From positions 496,001 through 560,000 of the forward strand of contig JAAOOA010000050.1 in the NCBI GenBank assembly GCA_012861695.1: a stretch of 64,000 nucleotides of DNA, read 5' to 3'. The DNA is from Trematomus loennbergii (Eukaryota; Chordata; Actinopteri; Perciformes; Nototheniidae). The notes below the pieces were generated by a model. The model was not told the DNA's origin, did no database searches, and saw nothing but the letters and a program-made list of their open reading frames with translations. Below, in pieces: positions 12,515 through 24,479 of this stretch; position 1 is the stretch's first letter, and each line of letters begins with the position of its first letter. The translations under genes and the position numbers were made by a program.

Positions 12515-12731
12515 ACCTGTATGAGATCCATCATTCAGTTCAGCCAGACACATGCAGGGCTATCATTTATGATGTCATCACTACTTTTCTGATCTTCACT
12601 TTTATGCTTTATAAAATTCTTCTTCCTCTTCAATTCTTCAATCAGGTTTCTTTTATCAAATTGATTAAGTGGTTGAATAACCTCGCCCCAGCTGTACTCT
12701 TTCCATATGTCACAAAAACAATCAATACAAT
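12515..12731. repeat. 217-bp duplicated segment, copy 2
   Basis: Near-identical to 9466-9682. Flanking sequences on both sides differ from those of copy 1, so the duplication is confined to 217 bp. Confidence 0.9.
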
Positions 12732-13212
12732 GAGCAGGGTCAGGAAATGGAAACTGCACAAAACTGACACCAACACATTTGAGATGATATTCATATTTTA
12801 ACTTTTATATGATCATATATGACAATCTCGTGTACATCTCATACAGAATTGATTACGGTAAGCAGTTCATTTATCCGATGTACTTTTGACAATGATGACA
12901 CACTGTTTTCTGTAGTAGAGAAGTCTAACGAACAACATGTCAAACTGTATCCTGTTACAATGTGTTTTGCATTTCGTCTTGCAAATAAAGTAATACAATC
13001 ACAAAATGGAAGGAGTACACTGAGAACATGAAGCACTCTCACACAGTTTTTATTATTGTTGATTTCCCAGTTAGTCGTACCCATGATGCCATCTTTATAC
13101 ACACAGTTTCATCATGTTCCCAATTCAGATGACTGGTAACCAATCAGCTTTGTGTGTGTGAACTCAAGTGTTCACTTCCTCTCACTGCACGTTGTGTCAG
13201 TACTGAGACAAG

Positions 13213-13380
13213 GGGTGTTTCTCAATCGTGAGTATGCTTGCTTGGTAGCACATGTCTGCCGAGCATCTTGCTTCAGAAGCGAGTCAAGAATACTTCCTGA
13301 CATTTGGAAAACAAAGAGTGGAACAGGCTAGCAAGTGTGCAGGTGTGCGTCATATGAGGCCCCGCCTTACATCTTCCGCC

Positions 13381-13384
<4 letters not shown>
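13213..13384 (-). mobile_element. Partial MITE, GGGTGTTTCTCAAT family, inverted
   Basis: It begins GGGGTGTTTCTCAATCG and matches the reverse complement of the right half of the full copy at 19475-19863 (blocks CTTGCTTGGTAGCACATG and GCCTTACATCTTCCGCCAC). It stops at a (GT)n array. With the following full copy it forms a long imperfect inverted repeat. Confidence 0.85.

Positions 13385-13477
<93 letters not shown>
13385..13477. repeat. (GT)n microsatellite between two MITE copies
   Basis: About 46 uninterrupted GT units. The array runs directly into the GTGTTTCTCAATC end of the next MITE, so the GTGT of the terminal repeat may have seeded it. Confidence 0.95.
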
Positions 13478-13479
<2 letters not shown>

Positions 13480-13859
13480 CTCAATCTGAGTAAAGCTGCT
13501 TCAGAGCCACTATTTCAAGCATACTACGTCATCGAGTGCCGCCGAAGTACTGTTCCAATCTCCAGCATACTTGGAAATCTACCGAGCCCGGCGTACTCCG
13601 TTTGGAGAAATATTGAGTCTGCACATGAGTAGACTTCGCGGTCTTAAAATCCCCACAATGCTTTGCGCACGGACCAATTTCCCCAAATCTGTGGCGGAAG
13701 ATGTAAGGCGGGGCCTCTCATATGACGCACACCTGCACACTTGCTAGCCTGTTCCACTCTTTGTTTTCCGAATGCCAGGAAGTATTCTTGACTCGCTTCT
13801 GAAGCAAGATGCTCGGCAGACATGTGCTACCAAGCAAGCGTACTCGCGATGGAGAAACC
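13474..13859 (+). mobile_element. Full MITE, GGGTGTTTCTCAAT family
   Basis: It runs from GTGTTTCTCAATCTGAGTAA to CGATGGAGAAACCC and aligns end to end with 19475-19863. The interior has no transposase. A second short (TG)n tract (13861-13886) abuts the right end, so both ends of this copy touch GT repeats. Confidence 0.85.
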
Positions 13860-13886
13860 CTGTGTGTGTGTGTGTGTGTGTGTGTA

Positions 13887-15806
13887 TATTCAGGAAGTCT
13901 CACTGCACATTTTTGGTTTTCCATTAGCAAAAGTTTGGTATAGTAACTGCTAAGTGGTTCTGCTTTTAGCAGCACCTCAACCAAGGTTCTAGCCCACTGA
14001 TTGGTCACAGAGAATTGTGACTATTGCGTTTTTTTAACTCTTTTGATTACCTCGTCTTAAAGTCAATGTGTTATGATTTGTTGGTAAGATACTTGAAATA
14101 CGGTCTGTGGTTAACACAAACAGCTTCCATGCGTCATAGAAACGGCTGTTGCTAACATGTCTGAATGAGACTACTAAACGTCATCACCCCCAACATTAGC
14201 CGCCTTTAGCTTAGCGGTGGTGACGTGAAGTCATGTGACCGTGATGTAAATTTGTTTTAACCTAACATTAACTTCTTTCTTCTGGAGATTACATTTACAC
14301 TTTAGAAGTCATAAAGGTGTGTTTTTATATGTGGAATCATTCTTGCTAAATAAAACGTATTAGCATCATCACTGTAAACCTTTTTGCCATCACATTACTG
14401 TATGTAATGTATGTGTGCGTTAAGGAGAGGTGGATTAGGAAGTGTGTGCGACAGGACGAACTAATATCTTAATTTGGGTCAAAATGGTTTATGTGTATTT
14501 TTGAATAAGGAAATGATGTCATCTCCTATAGTTTAGCATAATAGCTGTGAACTATCAAACCAGAACAAAATCTCATTCAATCACATAAATATATTTAACA
14601 CAAGTCACCTTAATCCATTCTTGGGAAAACAATCTTAACAACTTTAAGGTTTGTGGTTTGCTCCTTTGGTCTAGCCAGGAATGGAACATTTGCAATAATA
14701 AAATAACAAAACACCTGGAAAGTCATAATGCAAACAGAAATAATCATTGAAATATCACAATCTAATCACATTATAATGTGAACAAGTGTAATCAATAAAA
14801 CTCAAACTAAATGTGACAAAATGCAATGTAAATGCAGTGAATCCTAATGGTCTGTACTTGAAGCATGTCACTTGAATGTCCTCTAGCTGCCACTGGAAAC
14901 ATGAGGGACTGTAACCTTTCTCACAATGATACATAGAATGTTAAATGTCATATTTCCATCCTGCTTTCTGCTTGCTTTTGTTTGAGCTTTTGCTGGAGCT
15001 CTTTTAATTACATAACCTCATTGGCACCTCAATGCACCACCAATGAACAAGTTTCTTTTTAATTCAGCTTGAATTTGGCCAGATTATAGTGGATTGGATG
15101 AATACAACGGTGCTGTCATTGAGTTTATAAAGATATTTTTACTTACTAAACACTTCATTTTTTATTATTTGTTACGACAGGAGAAGCTAAAAACACATTA
15201 TCTGTCATATTGTCTCCTTATAAAGTAGTTATGATGAACACACTACTAAACAATTCACACATCCTGGTTGCTAAATGCTCCTCTATGTTAGCGGTCTCTT
15301 ACTAAGGCTAATGTCTGTTGACCAGAGAAGAGAATGTTCTGGATCAAAACCATTTTCAAAAGAATGAGCTAAAAGAGGAGCTGCAGATGGTAACTATCAT
15401 TCACATCTTTAACAGGAAGTGTCTGAAGAAGAAAAGTGCTTCTAAACAAGAAAACATTGTGACACTACCCACAATTCCACATGTACAGAATGCCTGATTC
15501 AGTTCAATATAGCCTTCCCTGTCGTGTGTCATCTTGCTCCTTATTGGCTGAGAGCCCTGCAGGCAGTGACTACTTCCTGTTAGCCTTCCTCTCAATGAAG
15601 GCCCTCACCTTGTCTGAGGCTAGGTGCAGAGTCTCCTGAGGAGGCTGTGATCACATGACTCCTGTCGAAGGACGCCATTAACGCCTCCAAACTGTTACAT
15701 GACTCAGAGGCATGGTAGAGAAAGATACCATATTTCTTATGGTTTATGAGTCATGGCTCCAGTTTATGTGTTCAATACCAACTCTATCACAGCCAATGTT
15801 CTCCAG
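13887..15806. other. Non-coding stretch, no gene seen
   Basis: AT-rich sequence with no splice-bounded ORF, repeat end or RNA gene that I can support. The minus-strand ORF at 15401-15595 has no motif. Confidence 0.4.
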
Positions 15807-15860
15807 TCAGTTACACCATGTTCCTGACAATCTGCAGTTACACCATGTTCCTGACAATCT
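15807..15860. repeat. 27-bp direct tandem duplication
   Basis: The segment CAGTTACACCATGTTCCTGA plus seven further bases occurs twice head to tail. Confidence 0.85.
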
Positions 15861-15974
15861 GGTCATATATTCAGTCAGTCGCAGCAGGAAGTTCAACTTG
15901 TTCAATGTATTCAGAGTTGAAAGTCATTTACTGTAAAGAATGCATGTCTTGTCATTGACGTCATGAGAACCTTT

Positions 15975-16625
15975 GAGAGGCTGCCTCTGTGGCCCCTGAG
16001 GAACCTGCTCACTCCAGAGGCTGCCTCTGTGGCCCCTGAGGAACCTGCTCTCCAGAGGCTGCCTCTGTGGCCCCTGAGGAACCTGCTCACTCCAGAGGCT
16101 GCCTCTGTGGCCCCTGAGGAACCTGCTCACTCCAGAGGCTGCCTCTGTGGCCCCTGAGGAACCTGCTCACTCCAGAGGCTGCCTCTGTGGCCCCTGAGGA
16201 ACCTGCTCACTCCAGAGGCTGCCTCTGTGGCCCCTGAGGAACCTGCTCACTCCAGAGGCTGCCTCTGTGGCCCCTGAGGAACCTGCTCACTCCAGAGGCT
16301 GCCTCTGTGGCCCCTGAGGAACCTGCTCACTCCAGAGGCTGCCTCTGTGGCCCCTGAGGAACCTGCTCACTCCAGAGGCTGCCTCTGTGGCCCCTGAGGA
16401 ACCTGCTCACTCCAGAGGCTGCCTCTGTGGCCCCTGAGGAACCTGCTCACTCCAGAGGCTGCCTCTGTGGCCCCTGAGGAACCTGCTCACTCCAGAGGCT
16501 GCCTCTGTGGCCCCTGAGGAACCTGCTCACTCCAGAGGCTGCTGCCTCTGTGGCCCCTGAGGAACCTGCTCACTCCAGAGGCTGCCTCTGTGGCCCCTGA
16601 GGAACCTGCTCACTCCAGAGGCTGC
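15975..16625. repeat. 40-bp minisatellite, about 16 units
   Basis: The unit contains GAGGCTGCCTCTGTGGCCCC followed by TGAGGAACCTGCTCACTCCA, 40 bp in all. Units are almost identical; the second lacks three bases and one near 16540 gains GCT. GC content is well above the flanks. Because 40 is not a multiple of three, any ORF through it changes frame at each unit, so the ORFs at 15924-16130 and 15963-16157 are not genes. Confidence 0.97.
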
Positions 16626-17174
16626 TTTCATCTTTATGGCCCACCATCCCAACCCCCTCCCTCCAATTACCACCCCCACACCTGTGGAAGCAGAGAAACA
16701 CATAGAGTCGTGTTCTTTGACATCATCCAGGGATAAGATTACACTACAACACGGACCACAGAATACCGTACTGGTTGAAGAACTGTACTAGTACATTTCA
16801 TCTTCACTATTTACTATTTCTAGATAATCATATCTTTACAAGAATGCGTTTATGGTTAAATGGTTTCTTAGAGCACATTGTTCTTCATTGATCTAGCTTC
16901 TTAATTTAGCTCTCAAAGTACACCAGATTAATGCAATAATCCTTTGGTTAATTAGGAATATCCCATGATAGGAGATTAGATGTCTCCCCCTCCCATTGTA
17001 GCCAACGGAAGATCACTGGCTAACAAATGGACGAGCAAACGTTGTTATCTTGGAGTCAGACATCTGAGTGTAGTTTAATGTGCTTTAACACACGGCTGCA
17101 CCATGCATATCTGACAACAGCGTTTAAATCCATAGCTTCTGGACTGTTTGGGCAGCCAGGGGTTACATCAAGAG
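16626..17174. other. Unique spacer between two minisatellites
   Basis: No gene or repeat end seen. An ORF starting at 17027 reads into the next minisatellite and has no recognisable N-terminal domain. Confidence 0.4.
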
Positions 17175-18500
17175 CTTCATCATGTCCTCACCATGAGCCC
17201 GAGTCTTCATCATGTCCTCACCATGACCCGAGTCTTCATCATGTCCTCACCATGAGCCTGAGTCTTCATCATGTCCTCACCATGAGCCTGAGTCTTCATC
17301 ATGTCCTCACCATGAGCCTGAGTCTTCATCATGTCCTCACCATGAGCCTGAGTCTTCATCATGTCCTCACCATGAGCCTGAGTCTTCATCATGTCCTCAC
17401 CATGAGCTTGAGTCTTCACATGTCCTCACCATGAGCCTGAGTCTTCATCATGTCCTCACCATGAGCCTGAGTCTTCATCATGTCCTCACCATGAGCCTGA
17501 GTCTTCATCATGTCCTCACCATGAGCCTGAGTCTTCATCATGTCCTCACCATGAGCCTGAGTCTTCATCATGTCCTCACCATGAGCCTGAGTCTTCATCA
17601 TGTCCTCACCATGAGCCTGAGTCTTCATCATGTCCTCACCATGAGCCTGAGTCTTCATCATGTCCTCACCATGAGCCTGAGTCTTCATCATGTCCTCACC
17701 ATGAGCCCGAGTCTTCATCATGTCCTCACCATGAGCCCGAGTCTTCATCATGTCCTCACCATGAGCCCGAGTCTTCATCATGTCCTCACCATGAGCCCGA
17801 GTCTTCATCATGTCCTCACCATGAGCCCGAGTCTTCATCATGTCCTCACCATGAGCCCGAGTCTTCATCATGTCCTCACCATGAGCCCGAGTCTTCATCA
17901 TGTCCTCACCATGAGCCCGAGTCTTCATCATGTCCTCACCATGAGCCCGAGTCTTCATCATGTCCTCACCCATGAGCCTGAGTCTTCATCATGTCCTCAC
18001 CATGAGCCTGAGTCTTCATCATGTCCTCACCATGAGCCTGAGTCTTCATCATGTCCTCACCATGAGCCTGAGTCTTCATCATGTCCTCACCATGAGCCTG
18101 AGTCTTCATCATGTCCTCACCATGAGCCTGAGTCTTCATCATGTCCTCACCATGAGCCTGAGTCTTCATCATGTCCTCACCATGAGCCTGAGTCTTCATC
18201 ATGTCCTCACCATGAGCCTGAGTCTTCATCATGTCCTCACCATGAGCCTGAGTCTTCATCATGTCCTCACCATGAGCCTGAGTCTTCATCATGTCCTCAC
18301 CATGAGCCTGAGTCTTCATCATGTCCTCACCATGAGCCTGAGTCTTCATCATGTCCTCACCATGAGCCTGAGTCTTCATCATGTCCTCACCATGAGCCTG
18401 AGTCTTCATCATGTCCTCACCATGAGCCCGAGTCTTCATCATGTCCTCACCATGAGCCTGAGTCTTCATCATGTCCTCACCATGAGCCTGAGTCTTCACC
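17175..18500. repeat. 30-bp minisatellite, about 44 units, open in several frames
   Basis: The unit reads CATGAGCCTGAGTCTTCATC followed by ATGTCCTCAC. Since 30 is a multiple of three, the array translates to 10-residue repeats: MSLSLHHVLT and EPESSSCPHH on the plus strand and MKTQAHGEDM on the minus strand. Small indels near 17225, 17415 and 17970 shift the frame. A block of about nine units (17700-17960) has CCCGAG in place of CCTGAG, which shows array substructure. Long ORFs on both strands come from stop-free repetition and are not evidence of a protein: there is no flanking domain, signal peptide or splice context. Confidence 0.97.
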
Positions 18501-18954
18501 ATGTTTTTCACATGTTCAGTTGTGGGGGGATAAATAATACGACCTGTGTTCCTGTTTGACTGGTTAGCTATTTTCCATTGGGTTGAATGTTGCAATCAAC
18601 ACACCACAAAGGCATATAATTGCAGCAACAAAAAAAACGTGTCTACGGCAGATGATTAGATAACATGCAAGTAAAGTAGCGTTTTTTAAAGCATGGGTTC
18701 AGACCTTAATTGCCTCGGCTATAGTTCAATCGATTTTATTTATTTATTGCAGGCTTCATTTATATGCTGCCGTTTACAGACAATCTGCCCGTTCAAACAC
18801 TGACTCAACACAGTTTGCTGTCTCAAAGTCTCTCGCACATCTGCAAAAGAAGGAGGTAATCAAGTAAATGCGTAAGCAGATCTAACCAGTTAACACAATA
18901 TTCAGTTGAACACCGGCATAAAAAGAAATATATATAAGTGCATACAAATACAAC
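18501..18954. other. Non-coding stretch, no gene seen
   Basis: AT-rich unique sequence between the minisatellite and a hAT-derived block. Confidence 0.4.
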
Positions 18955-19400
18955 CAGGGGCGGACTGGGACTAAAATTCAGCCCTGGAAACTGACCCAGT
19001 CCGGCCACATGAAATGTCAAATGTGAGAAATCCGCTGTTTATTATTTAAAGTTTTACGTCCGATTCGCTCCTTTTTTCCTCTCTGTACACAGCTCCAGTT
19101 TGGGCATTGGCCTGTCATCAGATTACATTTTTAGTTGCTGCTGTAGCAGAAGTTTAGTAAAATTATTTTGATGAAACCCTCCATAATTGCACTTGCTTCA
19201 GTTGCTTGCTACTTTATAAGGCGGTGATGACAGTTACAGTACGAACTGAAGTTGAGGCAAGGGAAGCCAGCCTTGACCCCTGACCAATCACAGGTTGGCA
19301 GGGGCATGACGTGAGCCTCATCTGATTGGTCAATCCCTCAATTTTTTCAAGGGAAGCCAATTTCGGCCAGCCTCCTCTCGCAACAGGCAGTTAGAGAAAT
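18955..19400 (-). mobile_element. hAT-derived chimeric element, truncated, minus orientation
   Basis: It begins CAGGGGCGGACTGGGACTAA, the reverse complement of the right end of the element at 25059-26259. It continues through the same junction sequence (CATTTCATGTGG region) into a hAT transposase first-exon remnant, here with an internal deletion that shifts the frame near 19170. The rest matches AAGGGAAGCCA-rich sequence also found at 25651-26160 and 62945-63060. The far end cannot be bounded; the next element starts at 19475. Confidence 0.7.
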
Positions 19401-19474
19401 GAGAAATCCTCTCCTCTGAGCGGTCATTTTAAAGAGACGTCCATTAATGATGACAGGAGGCACAGCAGCCCTGT

Positions 19475-19863
19475 GGGTGTTTCTCAATGTCGAGTAAAGC
19501 TGCTTCAGAGCCACTATTTCAAGCATACTACGTCATCGAGTGCCACCGAAGTACTGTTCCAATCTCCAGCATACTTGGAATCTACCGAGCCCGCGTACTT
19601 CGTTTGGAGAAATATCGAGGCTGCACATGAGTAGACTCCGCGGTCTTAAATCCCCACAATGCTTTGCGCACGGACCAATTTCCCCAAATCTGTGGTGGAA
19701 GATGTAAGGCGGGGCCTCTCATATGACGCCACCTGCACACTTGCTAGCGTGTTCCACTCTTTGTTTTTCCGAATGCCAGGAAGTATTCTTGACTCGCTTC
19801 TGAAGCAAGATGCTCGGCAGACATGTGCTACCAAGCAAGCGTACTCGCGATTGAGAAACACCC
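19475..19863 (+). mobile_element. Complete 389-bp MITE, GGGTGTTTCTCAAT family
   Basis: The ends are GGGTGTTTCTCAAT and ATTGAGAAACACCC, a perfect 14-bp inverted repeat. The interior has no coding capacity (the ORFs at 19646-19894 and 19659-19871 are chance). Other copies lie at 13213-13384, 13474-13859, 54648-54805 and 63813-64000. I could not identify a convincing target duplication, so the superfamily stays open. Confidence 0.9.
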
Positions 19864-21760
19864 TTGTCTGATGGACAGATGTGTTCATGACCACTTATAT
19901 ATTTAATTCATTCACAGTGCGGTATAATGAGACAATAACAGGCTACAGATGCGGACATATACACACACATATATTGATATATATATACAATTTAAAGTAT
20001 GAGAGCACTCTCATAATAACGTAACACAATCAGAGACTGGATATATCCCCCCCCCCCCCCCCCCTCGCTCTGGTCGCTGAAATGGGGAATTGAAATTACG
20101 GGCCAAAAGTTGTATTTACAAGTATTAAAAGTAAGCATAGGACACCAAACCAACTGAGACCCGTCTGTCCGCCGCATCTACGCACACACCTACGCACTGT
20201 ACAACACGCACACTGTACCACACACACACCTACACACTGTACAACATGCACCTACACACTGTACCACACACACACCTACACACTGTAGGCCTACCACACA
20301 CACCTACAGCTCCTAAAGCATAATCAGGATACAGCCGTTGTGTATTTTTTATTATGTGAAGCACTAATGGTCTTAGAAAGATATGGACTCTTTGTTTGTA
20401 GATATCTACTAAACTACAGCATACAAATACAGAGAGTAATGTAGGCCTGTTATACTGAGTGATATATATTATACACACTGCTCTGCTTTCTGCACGGACC
20501 TCAAAGCTGTTCTCACTGGCAGTGGCGGCTCCAGAGTATTTTTGTTGGGTAATCTATGGTAGGGCTAACCCATACAGTGGTGGGGCTCAAGTCAGTATTT
20601 GCATGTAATTACATACACGCTATATCGCCCCCCTTGACAGTGAAACGCCACGCGTGAGGTTTTAGATTATTTCCCTGTCTCAATCCAAATTGAACTGTAT
20701 GAAATAAAAAGGCATATTTGTCTTGTAGTAAATAAAAGGGCGACCTGGAGCCAATCCTGCAATTTCCCCACAAGTGAAAGAGTTGACATGCTGAAAACCC
20801 AATCCCTGGGATTTTTGAAATACTAACATAAAATACACATTCTGGTACTCTCTTGAGAAGAAAAATAAATAAATCTATTACTACACATTTAAAAAAATGA
20901 ATGCCATTTTAGTTTTGTGTGACTTTGTTCTGAAAGCTGAACCTGCTGCTCCTCACAGAGAGAAGGGAAGAGGCTGTGAATTACTTTACATTGTGGATAA
21001 TGGTGGATAGCCCCCATTGTTCTGTGTGTCCAAATGAAAGACAGCCCACACACCTATCAATCATCAAACCGTGGGGTCTTATTTCATTACTGTTGAATTC
21101 TATCAACACGTAATGCAGGGTTGCCAACTTTGGGTACCTGGCTGGAGTGAGATTTTGATGGGTTTAATTACACATATGCGCACTAAAGACTGCTATTGTG
21201 TCAGTAGCGGGACCTTAGCATATATATAGGATATATATACAATATATACAAATACACAATATTGGACACAGACTATAAAGGGCACACAGTTTCATTCACT
21301 AATGAAAGTGAAACATGTTTGTTTCCACTGTTTTATTTTGTGCCTGTTAAAAGCAATTAATTGACTTATCGTACGATAAATAAAAATGAACTCGATAACT
21401 TTTCTGACCTCGATACATTTACATTTACATGAGGATGTGACTAGCAGTTTGAAAGGATGTACTTGAATTATTATTATATATTATCATTAGTCAGTGGTCC
21501 AAAAGGTCATACAACGGTGCCGACAATATTATCGTTTATCGCAATAATTTCCGGGAAAATGTATCCAACAAAATTAATTATCGTGAGAGGCCTATACATG
21601 AAACACACACACACACAAACAAATGAACAGATTTACTCCAAATATATTAATTAACGCACTCTCACTCTCATATACTCTTTGACTCTATTTGGCCTAGTAG
21701 AACATAAGCAGCAGACTTTTACTTTTTATCATTTCTACTGGATCTTAGATCTGCGCAGTC
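19864..21760. other. Non-coding stretch with simple repeats
   Basis: It contains a C18-type homopolymer at about 20047-20064, imperfect CACACCTACACACTGTAC repeats at about 20180-20306, and a hAT-like end CAGTGGCGGCTCCAGAG at 20520 whose partner I did not find. (AT)n tracts lie near 21220-21260. No gene is seen. Confidence 0.5.
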
Positions 21761-21764
21761 CAGG

Positions 21765-23410
21765 ACCATTTGGGCAGGGGAGAAAGGTCGGAGGCAGGGT
21801 GGAGAGTTCAGGGGAGAGATGTCAGAGAGGGGAGAGGGAGGGAGGGGAGAGAGTTCAGCATCCTGACCGCCTGGTGGAGGAAGCTGTTGCCCAGCCTGGA
21901 GGTGCGCGAGCTGAGGCTGAGGAACCTTCTTCCTGAAGGCAGGAGGCTGAAGAGGCTGTTGGAGGGGTGGGTGGAGTCACCCACAATGCTGAGTGCTTTG
22001 CGGGTGAGGCGGGTGTTGTATATGTCCTGTAGTGAGGGGAGTGAGGCACCGATGATCCTCTGGGCAGAGTTCACTATGCGCTGCAGGCTCTTGCGGTCGG
22101 CGGCGGTGCAGCTTCCGAACCACAGCGTGATACAGCTGCTGAGGATGCTCTCGGTGGCGCCTCGGTAGAAGGACAGCATGATGGGGGGTGATGCTCCGGC
22201 TCGCTTGAGCTTCCGGATGAAGTACAGGCGCTGCTGGGCTTTCCTCGCTAGTGCGGTGGTGTTGTTTTTCCAGGTGAGGTCATCAGTGATGGTCACACCA
22301 AGGAATTTGGTGCTGGTCACCTGCGTCACAGCAGCGCCGTTGATGGTCAGGGGGAGAGGGGGTCGACGGTGGGTTCTCCTGAAGTCAACAACTATCTCCT
22401 TTGTTTTCTCCAGGTTGAGGAAGAGGTTGTTGTTTTGGCACCACAGGGCCAGCTGGTTCACTTCCTTCCTGTAGTTAGTCTCATCGTTGTTATGAGACCC
22501 ACCACAGTAGTGTCGTCTGCAAACTTCACGATGTGGTTGGTGCTGAAGATGGGTTTGCAGTCGTGGGTCAGCAGAGTGAAGAGAAGGGGGCTGAGCACAC
22601 ATCCTTGGGGGGCCCCCGTGCTCAGTATGAGGGTGTCTGAGGTGTTATTGTTGACCCGTACAGCTTGTGGTCTCTCTGTGAGGAAGTCCAGCAACCAGTT
22701 GCAGAGAGAGGGGCTGAGGCCCAGGTCTGTACGTTTTTGTACAAGCTGCTGGGGGATGATGGTGTTGAATGCTGAGCTGAAGTCTATGAATAGCATTCTG
22801 ACATATGGGTCCTTAGTCTTAGTCTTAGCCTTAGTGTTAGTGTCCAGGTGTGTGAGGGCTGGGTGGAGAGCGGAGGAGATTGCATCCTCTGTGGACCGTT
22901 TAGCTCGGTAGGCAAACTGAAACGGGTCCAGCGATGGGGGGAGGGTGGATTTGATCTGCTTCATGACCAGCCTTTCGAAGCACTTCATGATGGTGGAAGT
23001 TAGTGCGACGGGGCGGTAGTCGTTGAAGCCGGATGGAGATGACTTCTTTGGCACTGGAATGATGGTGGTTTCCTTGAAGCACGAGGGAACAACAGCCTGG
23101 CTCAGGGAGATGTTAAAAATGTCTGTGAGGACATCTGTGAGCTCTTCCGCGCAGTCCTTCAGCACACGACCAGGAATGTTGTCAGGTCCTGCAGCCTTGC
23201 GGGGGTTAATCCTCAGCAGTGTGCTCCTCACACTGGCTGGTGAAAGACGCAAAGCCTGGTCGTCGGTGGGGGGGGTGGTTTTCTGCGCAGGTGTGTTGTT
23301 CTGTGCTTCAAAACGTGCAAAGAAGCCGTTGAGGTTGTTGAGCAGGGAGGTATTACTGTCACAGGTCTGTGGCAGGCGCGCCGGATTCATTTTAGAAGTT
23401 GGGGGGCCAA
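21765..23410 (-). pseudogene. 5'-truncated Rex1/L2-type LINE: reverse transcriptase and C-terminal region
   Basis: This is ORF2 of a non-LTR retrotransposon, which makes DNA from its own RNA at the target site. Two overlapping minus-strand frames (22458-23444 and 21808-22602) encode one protein. In order they hold a pre-RT segment, [18 protein letters not shown], the finger block [32 protein letters not shown], the palm block [15 protein letters not shown] with the first catalytic Asp, [15 protein letters not shown], and the FADD box. Then come FLGVTITDDLTWKNN, the thumb, and a C-terminal LLPSGRRF block. A one-base frameshift just after FADD (about 22485-22500) is the only break I see. The endonuclease half is missing, as in 5' truncation. 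The CR1/L2/Rex1 assignment is from these blocks. Confidence 0.93.
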
Positions 23411-23511
23411 AAAAGTGCGTGTGTATGGCCCGATCCCAAACCACGCCCTACACCCTACCCCTACACACTCCCCCTCCGTGACAGAGTGAACTCCGTGGAG
23501 TGACACATGAG
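23411..23511. other. Spacer with remnant of another repeat
   Basis: It holds CCCAAACCACGCCCTACACC-like sequence, which I know from fish repeats but could not bound. Confidence 0.3.
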
Positions 23512-24029
23512 CAGTTTGGGACTAACGCGTTACAAACTAACGCGTTACTGTAATGCAACTACCTTTTGCGGTAACTAATAACGTTACTAGTTACCTATTC
23601 CCATTCAGTAACGCCGTTATAGTTACTGTGATTTAAATGGGTGCGTTACTGCGTTACATTATGTGATCCAACTGAACCGAATCTCCCTGCGGATGTAACT
23701 TACAGGCGAATACAGTGATGTCCTCTCACAGTACCATGGAAAAGTGAAAGTGACCAGAGAGGAGTGATGATTGGTTAACGCGAGGTAACATTTCAGGCCA
23801 ATCTCCTGAAGCACCTAACTAATGTACATGGGGCTATAAAACTAGTCTTACTGTGCCAGAGACACACAAAAACTTGTATTTTTATTGTTATTATTTTTAA
23901 AGTAAAGTAAAGTAACTTGTTACTAGTTACTTTATAATTTAGTAACTAATAAAGTAACTAGTTACTTTTTTGAGAGCAGTAACTATAACTATTACTGGTT
24001 ACTTTTTAAAAGTAACTTGCCCAACACTG
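23512..24029. mobile_element. 518-bp non-autonomous hAT (AAGTAACT-rich)
   Basis: The left end is CAGTTTGGGACTAACGCG and the right end GTAACTTGCCCAACACTG. The exact 8-bp target duplication CACATGAG lies at 23504-23511 and 24030-24037. The interior is full of AAGTAACTAGTTACT-type short inverted motifs. There is no coding sequence. CAG..CTG ends with an 8-bp duplication mark it as hAT. Confidence 0.92.
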
Positions 24030-24479
24030 CACATGAGGCTCCCTCCTGTCAGATGGAGGGAGTAATACAGCGGCAAGCTTTGGGACAAACTCCCCTCTCT
24101 CCGGCAGAAACAGGAAATGCCGTAACTGTATGTACAACGGTTTCAAATCAGCATCTCTTTGACAAAACATGTAAATTAAGACTCAAATAAAACTCCAAAC
24201 ATCTTTAATTGTGTTAACTCTTTTAGTTTTAAACCTGATGTTTATAAGCTTCTTAGTTTTTGCAACAGTCTGTAAATATACACAACTTTATAATAAAATG
24301 CACACATTTACCTTTTTTCTAGACTAAACACAGGTAGATCCTCAGTTAAAAATATGAGGTTATCATGAGGTTGTTAACATCGCAGTTTATCAGTGGATGT
24401 TTGCTGGAAGCACAATAACTGCATGTTTTGCATTGCTTTAATTTCAGTTAATATAGTGGTGAGAGACTCCCGATACATT

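Noticed and set aside
13252..13632. 126-codon plus ORF
   Set aside because: It reads through a MITE, the (GT)n array and a second MITE.
15975..16625. CRISPR-like or coding 40-bp repeat
   Set aside because: No spacers, and the unit length shifts the reading frame every copy.
17175..18500. CRISPR-like regular repeats
   Set aside because: Units are head to tail without unique spacers, in a vertebrate context.
17416..18595. Repeat proteins of 185-368 residues on both strands
   Set aside because: A 30-bp stop-free tandem repeat produces them automatically; there is no flanking domain or splice evidence.
21770..23481. Plus-strand ORFs across the LINE
   Set aside because: Antisense shadows of the reverse transcriptase.
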